DNA from: Bacillota bacterium
Lineage (GTDB): Bacteria > Bacillota_A > Clostridia > Lutisporales > Lutisporaceae
Reading direction: 5' to 3'
Length of the DNA: 19,392 nucleotides
Assembly: GCA_022706865.1 (NCBI GenBank)
Contig: JAKJBT010000028.1
Location: 1-19,392, forward strand
The position numbers and the translations under genes are program-made. Of the stretch, positions 1 to 6,722 are shown piece after piece; position 1 is the stretch's first letter, and each line of letters begins with the position of its first letter. Below the pieces are notes generated by a model. The model was not told the origin of the DNA, ran no database searches, and saw only the letters and a list, made by a program, of their open reading frames with translations.

Positions 1-301
1 TATCTATCGTGTTGGTTATTTCGGAGGTAGAGGAGTAATGACCATGACCAGGGCATATTTGGATAAATACGGCTTCCCTTATTCCTTGAGGGATGATTTT
101 CAAAAATCCATTGATAAGATTAGATTTGAGCATGTGGATATAGTTATAACCAGTCATCCGTCACATAGTAATATGATGGAAAAGAGAAGCATTATGATGA
201 AACAAACCGAAATCAATCCATTTATAGATCCATCCGAATGGGAAAAGCTAATGAACGTGGTTTTGACAAAGTATCAGAACATGGTTGATAAAAACTATTA
301 G
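1..301 (+). CDS. MBL-fold metallohydrolase, left copy (C-terminal part; 5' end outside window)
   Basis: The open frame enters from the left edge (first full codon at 2) and ends at TAG 299-301. It encodes about 100 residues matching the C-terminal third of the complete hydrolase at 1741-2622. Only a few residues differ: Tyr for Phe early on, and Gln-Asn for Lys-Asp in the last ten residues. It keeps the SHPSH segment that supplies a late zinc-ligand histidine in B3-type enzymes. The HxHxDH zinc motif would lie outside the window, so whether this copy is intact cannot be judged. There is no stop or frameshift in the visible part. The homology continues beyond the stop into the start of the next gene, so this is one unit of a tandem duplication and not an independently acquired paralog. 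An ATG at 38 is internal and is not taken as a start. Confidence 0.85.
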   Translation, partial: IYRVGYFGGRGVMTMTRAYLDKYGFPYSLRDDFQKSIDKIRFEHVDIVITSHPSHSNMMEKRSIMMKQTEINPFIDPSEWEKLMNVVLTKYQNMVDKNY

Positions 302-385
302 TAATCTGTTTAATATGGGTGAATAGAGGGATGTTTTACTATGAGCCAAAGTAAACCGGTATTGGCAGTTGTTAAGAGAGTAAAG
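1..385 (+). repeat. Direct repeat, left copy (partner 2322-2706)
   Basis: Bases 1-385 match 2322-2706 without gaps at an offset of 2321. I count five substitutions by eye, at 57, 70, 275, 278 and 351. The repeat covers the 3' end of the hydrolase gene, the spacer, the ribosome binding site and the first 15 codons of the MFS gene. Homology ends abruptly at about 386. It continues off the left edge, so its true length is unknown. Subtracting the inserted element and one 8-bp target duplication gives an original tandem period of about 1013 bp. Confidence 0.95.
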
Positions 386-415
386 GAATACTGCTTATAT
401 ACTCTTTTGAAATAA
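341..415 (+). pseudogene. Truncated 5' stub of the MFS transporter gene
   Basis: The ATG at 341 has the same ribosome binding site and spacing as the full MFS gene at 2662. The first 15 codons match it except Ser for Thr at residue 4. The frame then enters unrelated sequence and stops at TAA 413-415, giving a 24-residue peptide with no membrane segment. This marks the tandem-duplication breakpoint: the start of the transporter is joined to what was the upstream region of the next hydrolase copy. The peptide could be translated but is unlikely to have transporter function. Confidence 0.85.
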
Positions 416-416
416 T
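409..416 (+). repeat. 8-bp target-site duplication, left (GAAATAAT)
   Basis: GAAATAAT at 409-416 recurs directly at 1717-1724, immediately outside the two ends of the insertion sequence. IS6-family elements are known for 8-bp target duplications, so this fixes the element's borders. Confidence 0.85.
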
Positions 417-421
417 GACTC

Positions 422-440
422 TGTAAAGTTAATATGAAAA
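422..440 (+). repeat. Left terminal inverted repeat of the IS
   Basis: TGTAAAGTTAA at 422-432 followed by ATGAAAA at 434-440 is mirrored at the right end (1694-1711) with a one-base gap. The CTGTAAAG-like start resembles ends of IS6-family elements as I recall them. Confidence 0.75.
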
Positions 441-469
441 ACTAGCACAATGTTTCGTAGAATAGCTCA

Positions 470-590
470 AAATTCCGCAAACAAGTTAGTAACTGCTTCC
501 CTATGGATGGTCAAGGGTAAAATGAACAGGCTAGCGCCTGCCCTGTGACAATCCACAGTGCAGCAGTTGGGAAGTAACTAAGCGGAATTT
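470..590. other. Large stem-loop in the noncoding left end of the IS
   Basis: AAATTCCGC (470-478) pairs perfectly with GCGGAATTT (582-590). Inside it TTAGT (486-490) pairs with ACTAA (577-581), and AACTGCT (491-497) pairs with AGCAGTT (562-568). Between the arms are smaller hairpins, including CTGTG/CACAG at 543-547/554-558. The transposase stop codon overlaps the outer right arm, so the transposase mRNA would end in this structure. It could be a terminator-like 3' structure, an RNA element or a DNA hairpin used in transposition. No T-run follows it on either strand, so a standard intrinsic terminator is unlikely. Confidence 0.6.
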
Positions 591-1617
591 AGGCTACAAG
601 TAAGAACTTCCGTTTTTCTTTAGCTGATAGCTTTAAACCAGCAACTTGAGCAGGTGTAAGACCATCAAGCGATGAATGCGGTCTGACAAAGTTAAAGAAG
701 AATACAAACATACTGATCAGGTTATTGGCCGAATCAAAGGAATTGAATCCCTGCTTCGTCTTGTACCAAGCCTTGAACTGATGATGGAAGGATTCTATGA
801 GGTTGTTCGATATGTCATCCTTGAATGACTGAACTCTAATATGCTTTACATCGTTGAAAATGGATTTTACAGGCACTTTGTATGCACTGTAACGATCCGA
901 AACAATAGCACCTGGTTTACCTAGAACCTTGGCTGATTCTAATAATGAGAAGGCTTGTGGAGAATCACGATGTGGTGATAGATGATAACCCAAAATAAAC
1001 CTGGTTTCAGAGTCAACGATGAACCAGATGTAATGTTTTGTACCATTTATCTTAACCACAGTCTCATCGGTATGCCACTCATCAGAGTCGAAGTTAAGGG
1101 CTGGCATTAGCTGCAAGCTGAAGTCTTGGAACATGGGAGCGAATTTCTTACACCAATCGCTGATAGTAGTATGAGAAACTTTGACATTAAAGGCTATCTG
1201 AAATATCAAAGCGATATTTCTAAAAGAGTTCTTTCCAAGGTAGAACATAGAAAGAGCTGTGATGATCAGATGAACCGGATGTCTCATACGCTTGAAGTCA
1301 GTTTTGCCAAACAGGCTTGACATGGAAGCAGCATCTACAGAAGTATGTTTGGCAACAAAGAACGAATGATAGCAAGACTTATCACCGCAACGATAGTTGG
1401 TGTAGTGCTTGTAGTCGTGATGGATGAAGGATGCCTTGCCACATACAGGGCATCGAGGATAGTTCTGCATCTCCCTGACAGCAGGTCGGTCAGGTGCAAA
1501 CTGGTGATTGCAGTTGCGGCATAGATATTTTTGATAACCATCTTTATCTTTGCCGAAACGATAAAATGAATGATTATTGTTGCATCGTGGACACCTTAAT
1601 GATACAATTTTTTGCAT
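589..1617 (-). CDS. IS6-like DDE transposase with N-terminal zinc ribbons
   Basis: The 342-residue protein catalyses cut/copy-and-paste of its own element. From the ATG at 1617, the N-terminus carries CPRC...CRNC and then CPVC...C(GDKS)C cysteine pairs, consistent with two zinc-ribbon-like DNA-binding segments, followed by a helix-turn-helix-like stretch (SHTTISDWCKKF). The DDE catalytic core shows Asp in WHTDETVVKING, Asp in IVSDRYSAYK and Glu in NLIESFHHQFK, followed by an RPHSSLDGLTPAQ ending typical of IS6/rve-type transposases. The frame also opens at 1665, but an AAAGGAG site lies 9 bases upstream of the ATG at 1617 and none suits 1665, so the shorter start is preferred. The gene is uninterrupted and probably active. 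Family assignment rests on the motif pattern and the 8-bp target duplication. Confidence 0.9.
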   Translation of the reverse strand: MQKIVSLRCPRCNNNHSFYRFGKDKDGYQKYLCRNCNHQFAPDRPAVREMQNYPRCPVCGKASFIHHDYKHYTNYRCGDKSCYHSFFVAKHTSVDAASMSSLFGKTDFKRMRHPVHLIITALSMFYLGKNSFRNIALIFQIAFNVKVSHTTISDWCKKFAPMFQDFSLQLMPALNFDSDEWHTDETVVKINGTKHYIWFIVDSETRFILGYHLSPHRDSPQAFSLLESAKVLGKPGAIVSDRYSAYKVPVKSIFNDVKHIRVQSFKDDISNNLIESFHHQFKAWYKTKQGFNSFDSANNLISMFVFFFNFVRPHSSLDGLTPAQVAGLKLSAKEKRKFLLVA

Positions 1618-1693
1618 GAGAACTTGCTCCTTTCTGGGAGGTAAATTGTTTTGTAGCAGAAACATTGTACCAGAAAGTGTAGCAGGTTCTCAA

Positions 1694-1711
1694 TTTTCAT
1701 TTAACTTTACA
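1694..1711 (-). repeat. Right terminal inverted repeat of the IS
   Basis: This is the reverse-complement partner of the left terminal repeat. Its inner TTAACTTTACA at 1701-1711 matches exactly, and TTTTCAT at 1694-1700 matches after a one-base offset. Confidence 0.75.
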
Positions 1712-1716
1712 AAACG

Positions 1717-1724
1717 GAAATAAT
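1717..1724 (+). repeat. 8-bp target-site duplication, right (GAAATAAT)
   Basis: This is the right copy of the target duplication. It sits only 3 bases before the AAAGGAG ribosome binding site (1728-1734) of the complete hydrolase gene, so the insertion spared translation signals but separated the gene from its former upstream DNA. Confidence 0.85.
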
Positions 1725-1740
1725 ATAAAGGAGAATTTTT

Positions 1741-2622
1741 ATGAAAGAAATAAACAAATGCAGCGATACAAAACTTAATGTGTTTGATGAGCATAGGAAA
1801 GCTAATGCAGCAAAACGTATTGAATATTATAAGAATCCGTCTATTGCATATTGCAAGCCTTTTCGCATTATTGGGGACCTGTACTATATAGGTGACAAAA
1901 AAGTATGCTCCTATCTTATTAATACAGGAGACGGATTAATTATTTTTGACACCGGGTATTCGCATACTATTCATCTTTTGGTGCAGTGCATATGGGAATT
2001 GGGGTTCAACCCATCTGATATCAGGTATATTGTTCATACCCATGCGCATCATGACCATTTTGGCGGCAGCAACGAGTTTCGTTCGCTTTATGGGTGTAAG
2101 ACCCTTATGAGCCGTCTGGATACAGAAATGTTGAGGGGTAACCATTCCGGTGCTCTTATGGATTTGAATCCGATGCCTTATGCGGGGCTTCCTGTTATTG
2201 ACCAGACCTTTGAAGATGGGGAGGTTATCACATTAGGCAATACTTCGATCAAATGTGTTTTGACGCCGGGGCATACACCAGGCAATACAACATTCTTTTT
2301 CGATGTCCGGGATAACGAACGTATCTATCGTGTTGGTTATTTCGGAGGTAGAGGAGTAATGACCATGACCAGGGCATTTTTGGATAAATATGGCTTCCCT
2401 TATTCCTTGAGGGATGATTTTCAAAAATCCATTGATAAGATTAGATTTGAGCATGTGGATATAGTTATAACCAGTCATCCGTCACATAGTAATATGATGG
2501 AAAAGAGAAGCATTATGATGAAACAAACCGAAATCAATCCATTTATAGATCCATCCGAATGGGAAAAGCTAATGAACGTGGTTTTGACAAAGTATAAGGA
2601 CATGGTTGATAAAAACTATTAG
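1741..2622 (+). CDS. MBL-fold metallohydrolase, B3 beta-lactamase-like (complete copy)
   Basis: This 293-residue soluble protein has the metallo-beta-lactamase fold. Zinc-ligand motifs are HxHxDH at residues 101-106 (H101, H103, D105, H106), H178 in the PGHTPG segment, and SHPSH at 245-249, probably supplying the final His (H246). That set matches subclass B3 beta-lactamase-type enzymes. There is no signal peptide, so it should act in the cytoplasm, unlike true secreted beta-lactamases. A role in hydrolysing an amide, lactone or thioester substrate is more likely than periplasmic drug resistance. The start has AAAGGAG at 1728-1734. It is 39 bp upstream of the MFS gene, with which it probably forms an operon. 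It is the right member of a tandem duplication whose copies are separated by the IS. Fold and metal sites are confident; the substrate is unknown. Confidence 0.9.
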   Translation: MKEINKCSDTKLNVFDEHRKANAAKRIEYYKNPSIAYCKPFRIIGDLYYIGDKKVCSYLINTGDGLIIFDTGYSHTIHLLVQCIWELGFNPSDIRYIVHTHAHHDHFGGSNEFRSLYGCKTLMSRLDTEMLRGNHSGALMDLNPMPYAGLPVIDQTFEDGEVITLGNTSIKCVLTPGHTPGNTTFFFDVRDNERIYRVGYFGGRGVMTMTRAFLDKYGFPYSLRDDFQKSIDKIRFEHVDIVITSHPSHSNMMEKRSIMMKQTEINPFIDPSEWEKLMNVVLTKYKDMVDKNY

Positions 2623-2706
2623 TAATCTGTTTAATATGGGTGAATAGAGGGATGTTTTACTATGAGCCAAACTAAACCGGTATTGGCAGTTGTTAAGAGA
2701 GTAAAG
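2322..2706 (+). repeat. Direct repeat, right copy (partner 1-385)
   Basis: This is the right copy of the hydrolase-3'/MFS-5' repeat. Here the MFS reading frame continues intact beyond the repeat boundary, so this copy keeps the ancestral gene order and the left junction is the derived one. Confidence 0.95.
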
Positions 2707-3942
2707 GTAACATTTTGCTCTTTGAAACATACTAATTTTAGATATTTCTGGCTGGGACATTGCATATCCATGATAGGTACCTGGATGCAACGCACCGCTC
2801 AGGTCTGGCTGGTTTATACGCTTAGCGATTCTGCTCTGGTGTTAGGCCTTCTGGGACTGTTCCAATTCATGCCAATGCTGGTATTTTCTTTATTGGCAGG
2901 AGTCGTTGTAGACCGTTTCTCAAAAAAAAAGATCTTATATTTTACTCAGGCCGGTTTTATGATACAGTCGATAACCCTGGCCCTGTTAGTATGGTCGGGT
3001 AAGGTAGAGTATTGGCATGTTCTGATTATGGCAGGCGTTTTTGGCTGCTTGCAGACTGTAGACGGACCAACACGTCAGTCCTGGTATGTCGATATGGTAG
3101 GTATTGCGGATATTCCCAATGCTATTTCCTTAAATAGTACAGTTACGCAACTGGCCAAATTTGTAGGGCCTATGTTGGCAGGGATTGTAATTGCCAAATT
3201 TGACATAGGGTTTTGTTTTTTCATAAGTGGTGCCAGTAAGCTTGCGGTCTTCTTTGCCCTTTTCTTTATTAGTGTGCAGGGCGCTCCAATACAAAATTCA
3301 TCTCAAGATGTCATGGCTGAGATCCGTGAAGGGGTAAGGCATGTTTATGGAAATTTATACATTCGTATCACAATCCTGCTAGTAGCTATTTTTTCCACAT
3401 TTGCTGTGAACTCATCTATAATCATCCCTGTCTTTTCGGAAACCATTTTATTTCGAGGAGTTAATGGATATACCTCTTTACTGTCCGCTACAGGAATCGG
3501 TGCATTAATTGGGGCAGTTTATATGGCTAACAGGGCGCAAGCCGTGAGATGCAAACAACTTATACTGGATGCGATTATAATGTCAATAGTGCTTATTGTC
3601 GCCGGTTTTGTTAGAAATTATTACTTGCTTCTTATACTAATGTTAATGCTTGGAATATATTACATTAAATTTCTCAATATGGCAAATTCTATACTTCAGG
3701 TAAATGCTGGAGATGCATACAGGGGAAGGGTCATGAGCGTCTTTACACTTGTCAATCAGGGATCACATCCTCTCGGGAATGTTATTTCCGGGACGATTAT
3801 GCAGTTTTTTGGTGCCGGCATAGCTTTTACCAGCTGTGGGACAGCCCTCCTTTGCATGCTTGGGATAATGTTTTTATTTGCCCCGATGAAAGATTACTGT
3901 ATGAGCAGCGGCCAAGCCGTGAAATCATCCAGCGGGGAGTAA
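2662..3942 (+). CDS. MFS exporter, EntS-like (MFS_3 type)
   Basis: The 426-residue integral membrane protein resembles the EntS-like branch of the major facilitator superfamily, proton-driven exporters of siderophores, drugs or metabolites. Features are a short cytoplasmic N-terminus, about 12 hydrophobic segments from residue 30, an N-half signature GMIGTWMQRTAQ-like stretch (read here as SMIGTWMQRTAQVWLVY), the loop DRFSKKK, and the C-half motif RGRVMSVFTLVNQGSHPLGNV, typical of this branch. A GAGGG site lies about 10 bases before the ATG. It follows the hydrolase by 39 bp and precedes the amidohydrolase by 62 bp, so it may export a product or toxic substrate handled by those enzymes. Direction and substrate are inferred from family only. 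Confidence 0.88.
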   Translation: MSQTKPVLAVVKRVKVTFCSLKHTNFRYFWLGHCISMIGTWMQRTAQVWLVYTLSDSALVLGLLGLFQFMPMLVFSLLAGVVVDRFSKKKILYFTQAGFMIQSITLALLVWSGKVEYWHVLIMAGVFGCLQTVDGPTRQSWYVDMVGIADIPNAISLNSTVTQLAKFVGPMLAGIVIAKFDIGFCFFISGASKLAVFFALFFISVQGAPIQNSSQDVMAEIREGVRHVYGNLYIRITILLVAIFSTFAVNSSIIIPVFSETILFRGVNGYTSLLSATGIGALIGAVYMANRAQAVRCKQLILDAIIMSIVLIVAGFVRNYYLLLILMLMLGIYYIKFLNMANSILQVNAGDAYRGRVMSVFTLVNQGSHPLGNVISGTIMQFFGAGIAFTSCGTALLCMLGIMFLFAPMKDYCMSSGQAVKSSSGE

Positions 3943-4004
3943 AAATAAATAATAATACTATGCTAAAATATGCAGGTAAGTGATATGAAAGGAGTTTTAT
4001 ATTT

Positions 4005-5321
4005 ATGCCGGGGTACAAAAAAGTAAAGGATTTGAACAATAAACTTATATCCTGGAGAAGGGATTTCCACAAACATCCTGAAAGCGGCTGGATAGAATAT
4101 AGAACTTCAGCTATTATTGCAGAAACTCTTGAAGAATTGGGATTTGACGTAAAAATGGGTGATGAGGTTTGTAAAGCTGATGTTAGGATGGGAGTACCAA
4201 GTAATGATGTTTTATTAATACATGAGGAAAGAGCGTTGCAAGAAGGCGTTTCTATTTCAAGAATGGAGAAAATGAAGGGCGGAAAAACCGGTGTTGTTGG
4301 CATACTACATGGGAAAAAACCAGGCCCTGTCTGTGCATTAAGGTTTGATATTGATGCAAATGATTTGAATGAAAGTGCATGCAAGAACCACAGACCAGTT
4401 CGGGATGGATTTGCTTCAATACATCCTGGAATGATGCATGCATGCGGGCATGATGGTCATAGTGCTATTGGCTTAGGAGTTGCAGAGGTATTGAGTGCAA
4501 ATAAAGAAGAGCTAGTCGGTGAAGTGCGTCTAATTTTTCAACCGGCTGAGGAAGGATGCCGTGGAGCTAAATCAATTGTCGCGGCAGGATGGTTGGACGG
4601 TGTGGATTGTTTTTTCAGCGGACATATAGGGTTCAGATGCACGAACCTATGGGAGCTGGCATTGACTGAAGGTTTTTATGCATCAAGTAAAATAAATGTC
4701 ACATATATTGGCAAGGCAGCACATGCACGAGCAAATCCGGAGGAAGGGAGAAACGCACTTCTGGCCGCGGCTTCAGCAAGTTTGCAGCTGCATGGCATTC
4801 CCAGACACCAGAAGGGCATAACAAGAATTAACGTAGGCAGGCTTGAAGCAGGTTGCGGACGTAATGTCATTCCGGACAAAGCTTATATGGAAATTGAAAC
4901 AAGGGGACAAAATGAAGAAATTAACCGTTATATGGAATCTGAAGCTATTAGGATTGTTGAAAGTGCAGCCAGGGCATATGATCTTAAATGCATTTATGAA
5001 ATAGTAGGACAATCCTCAGATTATCATTACCAGAACAACGCGGCAGCCGTGACTGAGTTAGTAAGGCTGACTGTGGAAAGATTCGATAAAAGGATTAAAT
5101 TCTTCCCTTTAATGAGGTTTGACGCTTCCGAAGATGTGGTCTATATGCTTAACAGAGTAAATGAAGGGAAAGGTCAGGCAGGCTATATAATGTTTGGGAG
5201 TGAGCTGCATGCCGGTCATCACCAAGATAAGTTTGATTTTAATGAAGATGTATTGGAATTGGCAGCAGAAGTTTTCACCCGATTAATATTTGCTTATCAG
5301 AAAGGGGCTATTAAACCATGA
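4005..5321 (+). CDS. M20-family amidohydrolase, AbgA-like
   Basis: The 438-residue cytoplasmic metallopeptidase hydrolyses an amide bond, probably of an N-acyl or aminobenzoyl-glutamate-type conjugate. It resembles the AbgA subunit of p-aminobenzoyl-glutamate hydrolase through WRRDFHKHPESGW (residues 17-29), RMGVP, HRPVRDGFASIHPGMMHACGHDGH (metal-binding Cys147 and His149), the EE pair at 182-183, His207 and a C-terminal AGHHQDKFDF. Length matches AbgA, and an insert after residue 50 shared with AbgA separates it from shorter IAA-hydrolase relatives. An AAAGGAG site precedes the ATG. Its stop overlaps the next start (ATGA, 5318-5321), so it is translationally coupled to the CapA-like gene. 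AbgA normally works with AbgB and importer AbgT, which are absent here, so the true substrate may differ. Confidence 0.9.
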   Translation: MPGYKKVKDLNNKLISWRRDFHKHPESGWIEYRTSAIIAETLEELGFDVKMGDEVCKADVRMGVPSNDVLLIHEERALQEGVSISRMEKMKGGKTGVVGILHGKKPGPVCALRFDIDANDLNESACKNHRPVRDGFASIHPGMMHACGHDGHSAIGLGVAEVLSANKEELVGEVRLIFQPAEEGCRGAKSIVAAGWLDGVDCFFSGHIGFRCTNLWELALTEGFYASSKINVTYIGKAAHARANPEEGRNALLAAASASLQLHGIPRHQKGITRINVGRLEAGCGRNVIPDKAYMEIETRGQNEEINRYMESEAIRIVESAARAYDLKCIYEIVGQSSDYHYQNNAAAVTELVRLTVERFDKRIKFFPLMRFDASEDVVYMLNRVNEGKGQAGYIMFGSELHAGHHQDKFDFNEDVLELAAEVFTRLIFAYQKGAIKP

Positions 5322-6604
5322 TATCTTTAATTGCAACCGGTGATTGTTTTATTACTCGTCTTTTGCCAAAAAACAAACCTTTATCTTTCAAGAATGTATC
5401 TCAATTAATTAGCAAAGCTGAGGTAAGATTTACTAATTTTGAGATGACAACACCCGGACCGCTGGCATTTCCTTCAGCCATAAGTGGAGGAACATGGGCC
5501 AAGGCAGCCCCGGATGTTGTTCAGATAATATACGATTATGGTTTTAATATTATCAACTGGGCAAACAATCATACCTTAGATTATCTCTATCAAGGTATCG
5601 AAGACACTAAAAGGAATCTGACTGAATATGGTTTCGTGGAAGCGGGTGTTGGGAATAATCTTGCAGAAGCAAGCTGTCCCAAGTATCTGGAATGCCCTTC
5701 GGGCAGAGTGGCATTGATCGCAGCCGTATCCAGCTGTCCTGAATTCTGGGTAGCCGGAGAACAGAGACCTGACATGATAGGAAGACCAGGAGTTAATCCT
5801 TTGCGTTTTTCTACTAAGTATGTATTGCCGGAGAAAGAACTTTCTGTGCTTAAAGAAATAGCAAAAAAAACTTATATCAATGCAGATAAGGATTTAGCAA
5901 TAAAAGAAGGTTTCTCTATTGCTGAAGAAGAGGGTGTTTTCACCTTCGGAGGACATAGATTTATAAAAGGCACAGAGGCTGGAATTATTACGGAACCTTT
6001 AGAAAAGGACATGAAAAGAATTAATAAATCTATTGATGAAGCAAAGCAAATGGCGGATTGCGTTCTAGTCAGCATTCACTCTCACGAGATGGCTAGAGGA
6101 AGAAAAGAACTGCCATCCGAGTTTTTAATAACTTTTGCACGTAAGTGCATAGATGCAGGTGCTGATGCAGTTATCGGACATGGACCGCATATTTTAAGAG
6201 GTATAGAAATATATAGAAACCGTCCTATATTTTACAGCCTAGGGAATTTTATCTTTCAAAGTGATACAGTAACACAATTACCCGCAGACTTTTACGAAAA
6301 ATATGGTCTTGACTTCTCTAATAATGTGACTGATGCACTTAACAAAAGAAGTGCCAATAACAAAGGTTTAGGTGTCAATCCCGATGTCTGGATGTCGGTA
6401 ATCCCCTATTGGGAAATGGATAACAACGGATTGAGTAAACTAGAACTACATCCTATTGATTTAGGTTTTCACCTGCCTCGTTATAAGAAAGGATGGCCGA
6501 TGCTTACTGAGAGCAGTGAATCATTATATAAGTTAAAAGAACTTAGCCGTCCCTTTGGAACAGAGATTGAAATCGATGGCAGCATCGGTCGAGTTAAGTT
6601 ATAA
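5318..6604 (+). CDS. CapA-family protein (metallophosphatase-like)
   Basis: The 428-residue protein belongs to the CapA/PgsA family, named for poly-gamma-glutamate capsule synthesis and built on a calcineurin-like metal-binding fold. Visible motifs are TGDC at 7-10, NFE at 40-42, ANNHTLDY at 82-89, SIHSHE at 252-257, and GHGPHILRGIEIYRNRPIFYSLGNF at about 287-311. Typical PgsA/CapA has an N-terminal membrane anchor, but this one starts straight into the catalytic domain and so should be cytoplasmic. No capB/capC-type ligase genes are present, so capsule synthesis is unlikely. Coupling to the M20 amidohydrolase (4-bp overlap) suggests joint action on a glutamyl or amide-linked compound. An AAAGGGG site lies 10 bases before the ATG. 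Family is confident; reaction is unknown. Confidence 0.87.
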   Translation: MISLIATGDCFITRLLPKNKPLSFKNVSQLISKAEVRFTNFEMTTPGPLAFPSAISGGTWAKAAPDVVQIIYDYGFNIINWANNHTLDYLYQGIEDTKRNLTEYGFVEAGVGNNLAEASCPKYLECPSGRVALIAAVSSCPEFWVAGEQRPDMIGRPGVNPLRFSTKYVLPEKELSVLKEIAKKTYINADKDLAIKEGFSIAEEEGVFTFGGHRFIKGTEAGIITEPLEKDMKRINKSIDEAKQMADCVLVSIHSHEMARGRKELPSEFLITFARKCIDAGADAVIGHGPHILRGIEIYRNRPIFYSLGNFIFQSDTVTQLPADFYEKYGLDFSNNVTDALNKRSANNKGLGVNPDVWMSVIPYWEMDNNGLSKLELHPIDLGFHLPRYKKGWPMLTESSESLYKLKELSRPFGTEIEIDGSIGRVKL

Positions 6605-6669
6605 TTTGGCTCACATCTCCGGCCGAAGAAGAGAAACAGGCTGTTCCGGAACAGATACAGTTGAATTAC

Positions 6670-6703
6670 AAAAATAAAAAAACACCTGGCCGAAGTCAGG
6701 TGT
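6670..6703 (-). terminator. Intrinsic terminator of the P-type ATPase gene
   Basis: Read on the minus strand, ACACCUG pairs with CAGGUGU (6697-6703 with 6682-6688), capped by C(UUCG)G and followed by a U-rich run (6681-6670). It lies 20 bp after the ATPase stop. The plus-strand operon ends 66 bp to its left and has no T-run of its own here, but the hairpin may also slow convergent transcription. Confidence 0.88.
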
Positions 6704-6722
6704 CAGAAGAGTTTTTCAGTTA

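Larger units (their letters stand above)
417..1716 (-). mobile_element. IS6-like insertion sequence, 1300 bp, complete
   Basis: The element is bounded by the GAAATAAT duplication. Its ends form an imperfect inverted repeat: TGTAAAGTTAA at 422-432 on the left pairs with its reverse complement at 1701-1711, and after a one-base gap ATGAAAA is also shared. The outermost six bases match poorly (GACTCT left, CGTTTT right, read inward). It carries one DDE transposase gene on the minus strand (589-1617). About 170 bp at the left end are noncoding and contain a long stem-loop. It lies between the two hydrolase copies, directly upstream of the right copy's ribosome binding site, so any promoter used by the right copy and the genes after it must lie in or beyond the element. 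The intact ends, target duplication and reading frame indicate a fairly recent insertion. Confidence 0.9.

Noticed and set aside
1701..1729. Hybrid promoter at the IS right junction (TTAACT, 17 bp, TATAAA)
   Set aside because: Spacing is good, but transcription would start near 1736, after the AAAGGAG ribosome binding site, so it could not produce a normally translated hydrolase mRNA.
1741..2622. Reading the MBL-fold protein as a true beta-lactamase resistance gene
   Set aside because: Zinc motifs are B3-like, but there is no signal peptide and the operon context is metabolic; many MBL-fold enzymes are unrelated to beta-lactam hydrolysis.
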